Under the pieces are notes generated by a model that had not been told where the DNA came from, made no database searches, and saw nothing but the letters and a program-made list of their open reading frames with translations. 34,276 nucleotides of DNA from Bradyrhizobium manausense (lineage in GTDB: Bacteria > Pseudomonadota > Alphaproteobacteria > Rhizobiales > Xanthobacteraceae): contig NZ_LJYG01000110.1 of the NCBI RefSeq assembly GCF_001440035.1, positions 42,038 to 76,313 of the forward strand, read 5' to 3'. Within the stretch, counting starts at the first letter, position 1; the number at the start of each line of letters is the position of its first letter. Both the position numbers and the translations under genes were made by a program. Below, piece after piece: positions 23,358 through 30,472 of this stretch.

Positions 23358-25651
23358 CCATGACCGCTGCCGCTCCCGAGCCGAAGGCGAATATGGGCAA
23401 GCCCGTGCCGCGTTACGATGCGGCTGCGAAGGTCACAGGGCGTGCAACCTACGGGTCCGACATGCCGCTGGACAATCCCGCCTATGCGTTCCTGGTCACC
23501 AGTGCGATCGCCAAAGGCCGCATCAACAGCTTCGATCTCGACGATGCTAAACGCGTGCGAGGCGTGATCGACATTGTCACGCACGAGAACGCGCCCAACC
23601 TGAACGAGTCAAAGCTGTTCAGCAATGGCGGTTATGCTGGCACCACGATCCAGCCGCTGAAATCGACCGACATTGCCCATGACGGCCAGATCATCGCGGT
23701 GGTCATCGCCGAGAGCTACGAGGCCGCGCGCGAAGCCGCCAACCGCGTCAAGGTGAGCTACACAGCCGCAACCCCGAGTGCGAGCTTCGACTCGCCGGGA
23801 ACGACGGAAGCCGCCGCAAAAGGCCAGAACGCGCAATTCAAGGAAGACCCCAAGGTCGGCGACTTTGCCAAGGCGTTTGACGAGGCCGAGGTGAAGGTCG
23901 ATGCCTCCTACGAGACGCCGACGCAGCATCATAATCCGATGGAGCTTTTTTCGACGAGCTGCGCCTGGATGGGCGACACTCTCGTCATCTATGAGCCCAG
24001 CCAATATGTCCACGGCCTGAAGAACGGCGTTGCCGAACAGCTCGGCATCGACGCCGACAAGGTGAGGGTGGTCAATCCCTATGTCGGCGGCGGCTTTGGC
24101 TCGCGTGGTTCGACGACGCCGAGAACCGCGGTCATTGCCGGCATCGCGAGGCGGCTGAACCGGCCGATCAAGCTGGTTCCGACCCGCGACCAGGGCTTTA
24201 CGATTGCGACCTATCGCGCCGAAACCCGCCACGAGGTCAAGCTCGGCGCGAGCCGCGACGGCAAGCTGGTCGCGCTGAGGCATGAAGGCGCCGAGGTCTC
24301 TTCGCGCGCCGATCCCTATTGCGTCGGCGGCACCAAGACCACGACGCGGCTCTATGCCTGCCCAAATGTCGACAGTCTGGTGTCGATCGTGCGCGCCGAC
24401 CGCAACACGCCGGGCTTCATGCGCTCGCCGCCTGAGGTGCCGTATTTGTTTGCGCTGGAGAGTGCGATGGACGAGCTGGCTGTGAAGCTCAACATGGATC
24501 CGATCGAGCTCCGCCGCATCAACGATACCACCAATGAGCCGATCGGCGGCAAGCCTTACACGTCGCGCTCGCTGATGGCGTGTTTCGACGAAGCTGCCAA
24601 AGCCTTCGGATGGGCACAGCGCTCGGCGGCGCCGAAATCGATGTCCGACGGCGACTGGCTCATCGGCTATGGCTGCGCGGCCACCTGCTATCCGACGCAG
24701 ATGGCTCCGTCGGCGGCGCGCGTTCGCCTGCAGCGCGACGGCCGTACCCGCGTCGAGATCGCCGGCCACGAGATCGGCACCGGTGCCTACACCATCCTTG
24801 CGCAGACAGCCGCCGAGCGGCTCGGCGTGCCGCTGGAGAAGGTCGCAGTCTTCATTGGTGACAGCGACCTGCCGCCGGGGCCCGTTGCTGGCGGATCGAA
24901 TTCGACGGCCAGCACCTGCTCCGCTGTGATGATGGTGTGCGATCAGGTTCGTCAGCGCCTGTTCAAGGCGCTGATGCCGAACGAGAGCCTCACGGACAAG
25001 GCCAAGGAAACCGTTGGCATGGGGCAGACCCCGTCGACCCAGGCGGCCAAGGGCGATCGCCCGATCGATCTGGAGAAGGCTTTCGACGCACTCGGCGTCG
25101 GCGTGGTCGAGGAATATGGCGAGTGGAAGCCGGAAGGTGCGCCGCAAGATTCCTTCAAGGCGATGCACAGCGGCCACCCGCGGCTCGTCGGCGGTGCGGC
25201 CATGAAGGACAAGATCGCCTATGCCTTCGGCGCGGAGTTCGTGGAAGTCCGGATCAATCGCTTCACCCACGAGATCCGCGCGCCGCGCCTGGTTGGAGCG
25301 TTTGCGGCGGGCCGCATCATGAATCCGCGCACGGCTCGCAGTCAGCTGATGGGCGGCCTGATCTGGGGCATGTCCTCGGCGCTGCTGGAGGCCACGGAGA
25401 TCGACGCGCGCACCGCACGCTATGTCAACGACAATTTTGCCGACTATCTCATTCCCGTGAATGCCGACGTCCCCGGCGTCGAGGTGATCCTGCTCTCCGA
25501 GCAGGATGATCACATTAACCCGGCCGGCGCCAAGGGGCTCGGCGAACTCGCCAACGTCGGCACCAACGCCGCCATCTGCAATGCGATCTATCACGCCACC
25601 GGCCAGCGCATCCGCAAGCTCCCCGTGCGGCTGGAAAATATCGAGGTCTAA
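23354..25651 (+). CDS. paoC: Aldehyde oxidoreductase molybdenum cofactor subunit (PaoC type)
   Basis: The 765-residue catalytic subunit oxidises aldehydes to acids at a molybdenum cytosine dinucleotide centre. It has the xanthine-oxidase-family fold: YDAAAKVTGRATYGSDMPLD at the N-terminus, YVGGGFGSRGSTTPRTAVIA, GFMRSPPEVPYLFALESAMD, and EIGTGAYTILAQTAAERLGV. The catalytic Glu is E731 in GAKGLGELANVGTNAAICNA. It is slightly longer than E. coli PaoC (732 aa). The natural aldehyde is not predictable. No maturation gene (xdhC/paoD type) follows; an FKBP gene comes next. Confidence 0.92.
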   Translation: MTMTAAAPEPKANMGKPVPRYDAAAKVTGRATYGSDMPLDNPAYAFLVTSAIAKGRINSFDLDDAKRVRGVIDIVTHENAPNLNESKLFSNGGYAGTTIQPLKSTDIAHDGQIIAVVIAESYEAAREAANRVKVSYTAATPSASFDSPGTTEAAAKGQNAQFKEDPKVGDFAKAFDEAEVKVDASYETPTQHHNPMELFSTSCAWMGDTLVIYEPSQYVHGLKNGVAEQLGIDADKVRVVNPYVGGGFGSRGSTTPRTAVIAGIARRLNRPIKLVPTRDQGFTIATYRAETRHEVKLGASRDGKLVALRHEGAEVSSRADPYCVGGTKTTTRLYACPNVDSLVSIVRADRNTPGFMRSPPEVPYLFALESAMDELAVKLNMDPIELRRINDTTNEPIGGKPYTSRSLMACFDEAAKAFGWAQRSAAPKSMSDGDWLIGYGCAATCYPTQMAPSAARVRLQRDGRTRVEIAGHEIGTGAYTILAQTAAERLGVPLEKVAVFIGDSDLPPGPVAGGSNSTASTCSAVMMVCDQVRQRLFKALMPNESLTDKAKETVGMGQTPSTQAAKGDRPIDLEKAFDALGVGVVEEYGEWKPEGAPQDSFKAMHSGHPRLVGGAAMKDKIAYAFGAEFVEVRINRFTHEIRAPRLVGAFAAGRIMNPRTARSQLMGGLIWGMSSALLEATEIDARTARYVNDNFADYLIPVNADVPGVEVILLSEQDDHINPAGAKGLGELANVGTNAAICNAIYHATGQRIRKLPVRLENIEV

Positions 25652-25682
25652 AGGGGGGTGGAAACGGCGTCGGCCTTGCGCT

Positions 25683-25713
25683 AGACACCTTCGGCCTCAA
25701 AGGGAAGGTGTCT
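25683..25713 (+). promoter_or_regulatory. Hairpin covering the ribosome site of the FKBP gene
   Basis: AGACACCTTC (25683-25692) pairs perfectly with 25704-25713 around an 11-base loop. The 3' arm holds most of the ribosome site GGGAAGG and ends one base before ATG 25715. It could end the paoC transcript or shut off translation of the next gene; no T-run is present, so the second is at least as likely. Confidence 0.5.
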
Positions 25714-25714
25714 T

Positions 25715-26179
25715 ATGCAGCGTGTCCAGCGCGTGCTCCTCGCCATCATGTCGGCATTCGCGATCACGTCGATCGGCGGTGTGCCGACGTTTGTTTCCAC
25801 CACGGCCTCGGCCCAGACCGCAGGAAAGACCATGACCACAGCTTCAGGATTGCAGATCACCGATAGCGTCGTCGGCACCGGCGCCTCGCCGAAGCCCGGC
25901 CAGATTTGCGTGATGCACTATACCGGCTGGCTCTATGAGAACGGCCAGAAGGGCAAGAAATTCGACTCGTCCGTCGATCGCAACGAGCCTTTCGAATTTC
26001 CCATCGGCAAGGGCCGCGTCATCGCCGGCTGGGACGAGGGCGTTGCCACCATGAAGGTCGGCGGCAAGCGCACGCTGATCATCCCGCCGCAGCTCGGCTA
26101 TGGCGCGCGCGGCGCCGGCGGCGTGATCCCGCCGAACGCCACGCTTATGTTCGACGTGGAATTGCTCGGCGTGAAGTGA
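25715..26179 (+). CDS. Exported FKBP-type peptidyl-prolyl isomerase
   Basis: 154 residues. A signal peptide (residues 1-34, ending TTASAQ) precedes a single FKBP domain: GQICVMHYTGWLYENGQKGK, KKFDSSVDRNEPFEFPIGKG, RVIAGWDEGVATMKVGGKR, LIIPPQLGYGARGAGGVIPP and ATLMFDVELLGVK. The aromatic and hydrophobic pocket residues (Y, F, D, V-I, W, Y, F) are all there, so it should be active in the periplasm on proline bonds. The start codon sits directly behind a hairpin that covers its ribosome site. Confidence 0.92.
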   Translation: MQRVQRVLLAIMSAFAITSIGGVPTFVSTTASAQTAGKTMTTASGLQITDSVVGTGASPKPGQICVMHYTGWLYENGQKGKKFDSSVDRNEPFEFPIGKGRVIAGWDEGVATMKVGGKRTLIIPPQLGYGARGAGGVIPPNATLMFDVELLGVK

Positions 26180-26189
26180 CTGTGGCCAG

Positions 26190-26267
26190 CCGTCATTCCG
26201 GGATGGTCCGAAGGACCAGACCCGGAATCTCGAGATTCCGGGTTCGCTTCGCGCCCCGGAATGACGG
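26190..26267. repeat. Palindromic intergenic repeat
   Basis: The outer arms CCGTCATTCCGGG (26190-26202) and its complement (26255-26267) enclose a perfect 22-base palindrome (26221-26242, centre CTCGAG). CGTCATTCCGGG-bounded elements are common between genes in Bradyrhizobium and relatives. Confidence 0.7.
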
Positions 26268-26292
26268 CGCGAATCGACAAACAAGACAAACA

Positions 26293-26320
26293 AAAAGACC
26301 GGCCCTTCGGCCGGTCTTTT
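26293..26320. terminator. Bidirectional terminator between FKBP and csbD
   Basis: AAAAGACCGGCC (26293-26304) and its complement (26309-26320) flank a CTTC loop, with an A-run on one side and a T-run on the other. It serves the two convergent genes. Confidence 0.85.
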
Positions 26321-26341
26321 CGCTTTCAATGCCAGCACGCT

Positions 26342-26562
26342 CTACTCTGCCGCGCGACGTGCGGCCGCAGCGGCGCGATCGATCGCTTCCTTCGCTGCGT
26401 CCTTGGCATCGCCCATGGCCTTTTGGCCCTTGCCCTTCACTTCCTGGACGGCGCCTTCGCCCTGCAGAGGCGTTCGGAACCGGTGGCTTCGCCGATGCCC
26501 TGCTTGGCCTTGCCGATGGCTTCGTTGGCGTTGCCTTTGATCTTGTCGCTGGTGCTACCCAT
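26342..26562 (-). pseudogene. csbD: CsbD-like stress protein gene, frameshifted
   Basis: ATG 26562 with a strong ribosome site (GGAGATAGTTTC) starts MGSTSDKIKGNANEAIGKAK then QGIGEATGSERL, the CsbD signature. The frame then shifts and stops at 26437. Two bases later in phase, the protein continues QGEGAVQEVKGKGQKAMGDA, then KDAAKEAIDRAAAAARRAAE to TAG 26342. The fault is CTCTGCAG where CTGCAG is expected, a 2-base duplication near 26466. Without it the gene would encode 72 residues. CsbD proteins are small, abundant stress proteins of unknown mechanism. Either the gene is newly dead or the base call is wrong. It carries an exact EcfG promoter. Confidence 0.75.
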
Positions 26563-26595
26563 GAAACTATCTCCTTCCAGATTGCTCGCGATGAC

Positions 26596-26620
26596 AACGC
26601 TGGGCAGCTATGAGGGTTCC
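26596..26620 (-). promoter_or_regulatory. EcfG promoter for csbD
   Basis: The minus strand reads GGAAC-N16-CGTT, an exact match, with the -10 ending 33 bases before ATG 26562. CsbD genes are typical members of this regulon. Confidence 0.8.
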
Positions 26621-26688
26621 GATTTGGTATGGCTTGATAGGTCGCCTTTGGGTAGTTTCGCGCACGGAACCAGCAGAAAGCAAAGTCA

Positions 26689-27204
26689 ATGACCGGCCAT
26701 GACCACAGCCATTCCCACCATGACCACGAGCACCAGGATGATCGATGGAAGCATGACGGCGTGCGCGTCATTCCCGGCAATCAACTCGATACCAATGTGC
26801 CCTCGACGCCAGGCATGGACCGCGCGGCCGCGATCAATTTCGCCCGCGTCGGCGCGCAGAAATTGTGGGCGGGCACCGTCAGCATCAAGCCCGACGCCAA
26901 GACCGGCGCGCATCACCACGGCCATCTCGAGAGCGTCATTTACGTGGTCAAGGGCAAGGCGCGGATGCGCTGGGGCGAGAGCCTGCAATTCACCGCCGAG
27001 GCTGGTCCCGGCGATTTCATCTTCGTGCCGCCCTACGTGCCGCACCAGGAGATCAACGCCAGCCCCGACGAGGTGCTGGAATGCGTGCTGGTGCGCAGTG
27101 ACGGCGAGGCGGTTGCGATCAATCTCGACATCGAGCCGGTCGAGAAGCCCGAGACCGTGCTGTGGATCGACCCCGTGCATCGGGATCCGAACGAGAAGAA
27201 GTAA
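26689..27204 (+). CDS. Cupin-domain protein with His-rich N-terminus
   Basis: 171 residues. The first 16 are MTGHDHSHSHHDHEHQ, eight His among them, a likely metal-binding tail. The rest is one cupin domain: motif 1 GAHHHGHLESVIYVVKGKAR (H, H and E ligands) and motif 2 GPGDFIFVPPYVPHQEINAS (H ligand). The ligand set is complete, so a metal is expected; the reaction is unknown. The ribosome site is weak. It is alone on its strand, divergent from csbD, and followed by two VOC genes. Confidence 0.78.
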   Translation: MTGHDHSHSHHDHEHQDDRWKHDGVRVIPGNQLDTNVPSTPGMDRAAAINFARVGAQKLWAGTVSIKPDAKTGAHHHGHLESVIYVVKGKARMRWGESLQFTAEAGPGDFIFVPPYVPHQEINASPDEVLECVLVRSDGEAVAINLDIEPVEKPETVLWIDPVHRDPNEKK

Positions 27205-27331
27205 CAGCGAGGCTCGCGGGGTCGGTGCGACCAAACCCCGCAGCCGTCTCGGCAAAAATAATTCGGCATGCGCTGTCGGATGGCGGCCCCAGTCGTCCGT
27301 CCTTGGGCAGAACCCCGCCCAAGGAGCTCCC

Positions 27332-27760
27332 ATGCCCAGGATGATTTTCGTCAATCTGCCCGTCACCGATCTCACGCGCGCGACCGCCTTTTACGAGGCG
27401 GTCGGCGCGACCAGGAACCCGCAATTCAGCGATGACACGGCAAGCTGCATGGTCTTTTCCGAGACCATCTACGTGATGCTGACGACTCACGACAAATTCC
27501 GTCAATTCACGCCGAAGCCGATTGCCGACGCAAAAACCTCGAACCAGGCGCTGTTCTGCCTGTCCGCCGACAGCCGCAAGGAGGTCGACGATATCGTTGG
27601 CAGGGCCAAGGCTGCGGGCGGCGTGGCCGATCCCAGCCCGGTTGACGAATACGATTTCATGTATGGCCGCAGCTTTGAGGATCCGGATGGCCATATGTGG
27701 GGCGTGAACTGGCTGGACATGACAGCCGTCCCGCCGAAGCCCGCCATGGCGAACGCCTGA
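27332..27760 (+). CDS. VOC-fold (glyoxalase-like) protein
   Basis: 142 residues from ATG 27332 (AAGGAG 6 bases upstream). The frame is open much further upstream, but there it shadows the cupin gene. MIFVNLPVTDLTRATAFYEA is the typical first beta-alpha unit, and FMYGRSFEDPDGHMWGVNWL the last, with E and H near the metal site. The substrate is unknown. It lies 26 bases before a second VOC gene, so the two probably form an operon. Confidence 0.82.
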   Translation: MPRMIFVNLPVTDLTRATAFYEAVGATRNPQFSDDTASCMVFSETIYVMLTTHDKFRQFTPKPIADAKTSNQALFCLSADSRKEVDDIVGRAKAAGGVADPSPVDEYDFMYGRSFEDPDGHMWGVNWLDMTAVPPKPAMANA

Positions 27761-27786
27761 TCGAAACCTGAAAAGGAGCATTCGCA

Positions 27787-28281
27787 ATGTCCAAGCTCGT
27801 GCCCTGCATGTGGTTCAACGGCGATGCCGTGGAAGCCGCCAAGTTCTACGTCTCGCTCGTTCCGAACTCGGAGATCACGCACGTTCAGCACAACGTCTCG
27901 GATAGCCCGTCCGGCAAGGAAGGCTCGGTGCTGGTCGTCGAGTTCACGGTGGCCGGGCAGCCCATGGTGGCGCTCAACGGCGGCATGAAGATGGAATACA
28001 CGCATGCGATCTCGCTGATGATCCATTGCGACGACCAGGCCCAGGTCGACAGCGTCTGGAATGCGTTCCTCGCCCATGGCGGCAAGGAAGAACAGTGCGG
28101 CTGGCTTAGGGATCGCTGGGGCGTGGCCTGGCAGATCGTGCCGAAAGTGATGTTCGAGTTCCTCACCAGCCCCGATAAGGCGGCCGCCGCCCGCGCATGG
28201 CAGGCTATGATGAAGATGGTGAAACCGGACGTGGAGGTGCTGCAGCGAGCGTTCGAGGGCAAGTCGGCGGCGTGCGGCTAA
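27787..28281 (+). CDS. PhnB-like VOC protein
   Basis: 164 residues with AAAGGAG before the start. The pattern CMWFNGDAVEAAKFYVSLVP, then VVEFTVAGQPMVALNGG, DSVWNAFLAHGGKEEQCGWL, RDRWGVAWQIVP and a C-terminal KAAAARAWQAMMKMVK helix is the '3-demethylubiquinone-9 methyltransferase/PhnB-like' branch of the VOC fold. The name of that branch is historical, and its members have no proven methyltransferase activity. It follows the VOC gene at 27332. Confidence 0.87.
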   Translation: MSKLVPCMWFNGDAVEAAKFYVSLVPNSEITHVQHNVSDSPSGKEGSVLVVEFTVAGQPMVALNGGMKMEYTHAISLMIHCDDQAQVDSVWNAFLAHGGKEEQCGWLRDRWGVAWQIVPKVMFEFLTSPDKAAAARAWQAMMKMVKPDVEVLQRAFEGKSAACG

Positions 28282-28291
28282 CACAGGTCCT

Positions 28292-28406
28292 GTAGGGTGG
28301 GTTGGCCGAAGGCGTAACCCACCACTTCTGTGACCGCGGAGACGAAAGAGGTGGGTTACGCCGAGCGATTGCGCTTAGCGCAATCGCAGGGCTAAACCCA
28401 CCCTAC
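28292..28406. repeat. Nested palindromic intergenic repeat
   Basis: Three inverted repeats are nested: GTAGGGTGGGTT (28292-28303) with 28395-28406, GGCGTAACCCACC (28311-28323) with 28350-28362, and GCGATTGCGC (28365-28374) with 28378-28387. The GTAGGGTGGGTT...AACCCACCCTAC frame is familiar from Bradyrhizobium intergenic DNA. It lies between convergent genes and could end both transcripts. Confidence 0.7.
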
Positions 28407-28422
28407 GAGGCCACGCCCGGCG

Positions 28423-29559
28423 CTAATAATTGATCCTCAGCCCGACGCCGCCGTGGATCGTGTTGCCGACAGGCTGCGGGCCCAGGGTGCCGTTGGCGAA
28501 GAGGTCCACGACCCAGCCCTTCTGCATACGGAAGCCGAGACGGCCACCATACTCGAACCAGCCCTGGTTGCCCATCGTCGGCACCACCATGCCGTCGCCG
28601 GTCACGGTGGCAACGATGCCGCTGTGGCTGGCGAAGGACTGCACCCAGCCGCCGTTGATATTGGTCTCGACATTATCGGCGAAGAGATGGGTCCACTGGC
28701 CGCCGATCTTGACGAGGCTGGTGCGGTCGGTGCCCGTTGCAATGGTGGCGTTGAACGGATTGAACGCGACCGTGTTGTCGGCATAGCCTGACACGCGCTG
28801 CCAGAGCTGCCAGAGTTCGATGGAAGCTGCGACCTCATCGCGCGGTGACAGGCGACTGATCCAGCCGGCGCGGCCATAGACCGCATAATTCGAAGCGTCG
28901 GTTAAACTCGTCACGCTGACCGGACCGAGGCTGGAGGTGTAGCTGCGGGTGTAGCGCGCCTTTTCCCACGGCGTCAGGATCGTGCCGACGTCGAAGAACG
29001 GACGCGATGAGCCCCAATCGGTGAAGTCATAGCGCAGCGCAAAGGCGCCGATCGGCGCGCTGGTGATGTGATAGCCGCCCTCGCTGTATTGCGTGTAGGC
29101 GATACCGGCAAGCAACGACAGGTTGGGCGTCAGCTCCTTGCGGCCGTGGATGCCCGCCGAGAACGAGCCGGCCGACCCGAACGCGCTGATGCAGTCGCTG
29201 CAATTGATCTGCTCGTTGACGCCAAGCAGCACCGTGCCGAGCACACGGTTGGTAATCATCTGATTGAAGCGCTGGCCTGCGAGGCCATTGACCGAATTGC
29301 CGCTGGAATCGGAGCCGGTCGGCGTTGGGCTCGGCAGCGGGGTCGGGCCCGGCGACGGCGATGGGCTCGGGGAGGGCGATGTGCCTGGTGTCGGTGACGG
29401 CGAATAGGTCGGTGAAGGGGAGGGCGCCGGATTGCCGCACTCGGATTCGCAAAAGGTCGCGGCTGTCGCTGGACGGGCGTCGAGCGCGAACAGCGTGAGC
29501 GCGGCGGCTGCAGCGAGTGTGCAGGCCAGTGCGAGGCGTTTGAAGCCGGGCTTTGCCAT
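28423..29559 (-). CDS. Outer-membrane beta-barrel protein with Ser/Thr/Pro stalk
   Basis: 378 residues from ATG 29559, two bases after the stop of the FecR-domain gene. It has a signal peptide (1-34, ending ATAA) and then CESEC. A low-complexity stalk of Pro, Ser and Thr follows (residues about 44-85, units such as SPSPSPSPSPGPTPLPSPTP), then about 280 residues of alternating strands typical of an autotransporter-type barrel (LSLLAGIAYTQYSEGGYHIT, YAVYGRAGWISRLSPRDEVA), ending in GGVGLRINY with a terminal aromatic. There is no passenger beyond the stalk. It is co-transcribed with the FecR-domain gene. Confidence 0.75.
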   Translation of the reverse strand: MAKPGFKRLALACTLAAAAALTLFALDARPATAATFCESECGNPAPSPSPTYSPSPTPGTSPSPSPSPSPGPTPLPSPTPTGSDSSGNSVNGLAGQRFNQMITNRVLGTVLLGVNEQINCSDCISAFGSAGSFSAGIHGRKELTPNLSLLAGIAYTQYSEGGYHITSAPIGAFALRYDFTDWGSSRPFFDVGTILTPWEKARYTRSYTSSLGPVSVTSLTDASNYAVYGRAGWISRLSPRDEVAASIELWQLWQRVSGYADNTVAFNPFNATIATGTDRTSLVKIGGQWTHLFADNVETNINGGWVQSFASHSGIVATVTGDGMVVPTMGNQGWFEYGGRLGFRMQKGWVVDLFANGTLGPQPVGNTIHGGVGLRINY

Positions 29560-29561
29560 CG

Positions 29562-30260
29562 TCAGCGTCCACACAGCATGCCGTCGTCATGGACGGCGGG
29601 CGTGGTCGGCGAGGCATCGGCATATTGGTTGACGGCGCACAGACCGGCATTGGCGGCGCAGTTGGCTGCGAACGTCCAGGGCGGCGAGTTGGTCTTGGTG
29701 ATCGTGACTTTGCCGCCGGTCGAGGTGATGATCGCGGTGTCGCCCGGCTGGGTGAGCTGGATGCACTGGAAGCTCAACGTGCAGACGCTCGCCGCTCCCT
29801 CCTGAAGCACGACGACCGAGCGGCTGCGCTGCGAGAGGATGTCGAGGATTGTGCCGCGAACGCCGATGGTCGCCAGCGGCGTCGTGATCTTGTAGGCGGT
29901 CTTCTCCGAATGTCCGGTCACGAAGCGGAATGCGCCGGTCGCCATTCGGATGGCGACGTCGCGATAGCTGTGCTCGTCGTTGAAGACGGTGCGATCGAGC
30001 TTCAGCGTCGCACTCGGCCCGAGCGAAAGATTGGTGCTGTCGGCCATGACGAAACGCGCCGCACTGTCGGCACCGGTGCGCACGGTCTCGTCGCGCAGCA
30101 TGCTGTCGCCGACATTGATCGGCGTCGTGCTCGCGGCGACACGCACCACTTCGTTCTGGACGAGGACGGCTTCGCCGACACGCGTCTGGGCCTGCACAGA
30201 AGGCGCAGCGCACAATGCAGCCGACAGCAATGTTTGGAAAAGCAGAAAACGCAGATTCAT
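29562..30260 (-). CDS. Exported FecR-domain protein
   Basis: 232 residues from ATG 30260. Signal peptide 1-24 (ending SVQAQ). A FecR domain covers about 30-150: VRTGADSAARFVMADSTNLS, LGPSATLKLDRTVF, then ITTPLATIGVRGTILDI. In classical FecR this domain is the periplasmic part of a sigma-regulator pair. Here there is no transmembrane helix, no anti-sigma part and no sigma gene, so it is a free-standing secreted version. The C-terminal quarter has several Cys (VCTLSFQC, NCAANAGLC, LCGR), probably disulfide-bonded. The beta-barrel gene follows 2 bases later. Confidence 0.8.
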   Translation of the reverse strand: MNLRFLLFQTLLSAALCAAPSVQAQTRVGEAVLVQNEVVRVAASTTPINVGDSMLRDETVRTGADSAARFVMADSTNLSLGPSATLKLDRTVFNDEHSYRDVAIRMATGAFRFVTGHSEKTAYKITTPLATIGVRGTILDILSQRSRSVVVLQEGAASVCTLSFQCIQLTQPGDTAIITSTGGKVTITKTNSPPWTFAANCAANAGLCAVNQYADASPTTPAVHDDGMLCGR

Positions 30261-30472
30261 GTCGTAACCGATCGATGCCCCTGATCGTGCTGGATCGCGC
30301 ACGCTCGTGTTGTGGCAGAATTATCACAGGCGGCGCGAGACGAGCGTTAGCTTAGTGACAGTTGCGGCAGAATGCGTTCAATGCATCGGCTGAGTGATTT
30401 TTTATTCGCGGTGACGCAGATTTGCCACGCAAAATAGCCCTACAGCAGTCGCTTGAAGCACATGCGGTGCCG

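Noticed and set aside
23609..25594. 661-codon open frame on the minus strand opposite paoC
   Set aside because: It is the antisense shadow of a GC-rich gene; the protein is Arg/Gly/His-rich with no family pattern, while the plus strand encodes a clear molybdenum subunit.
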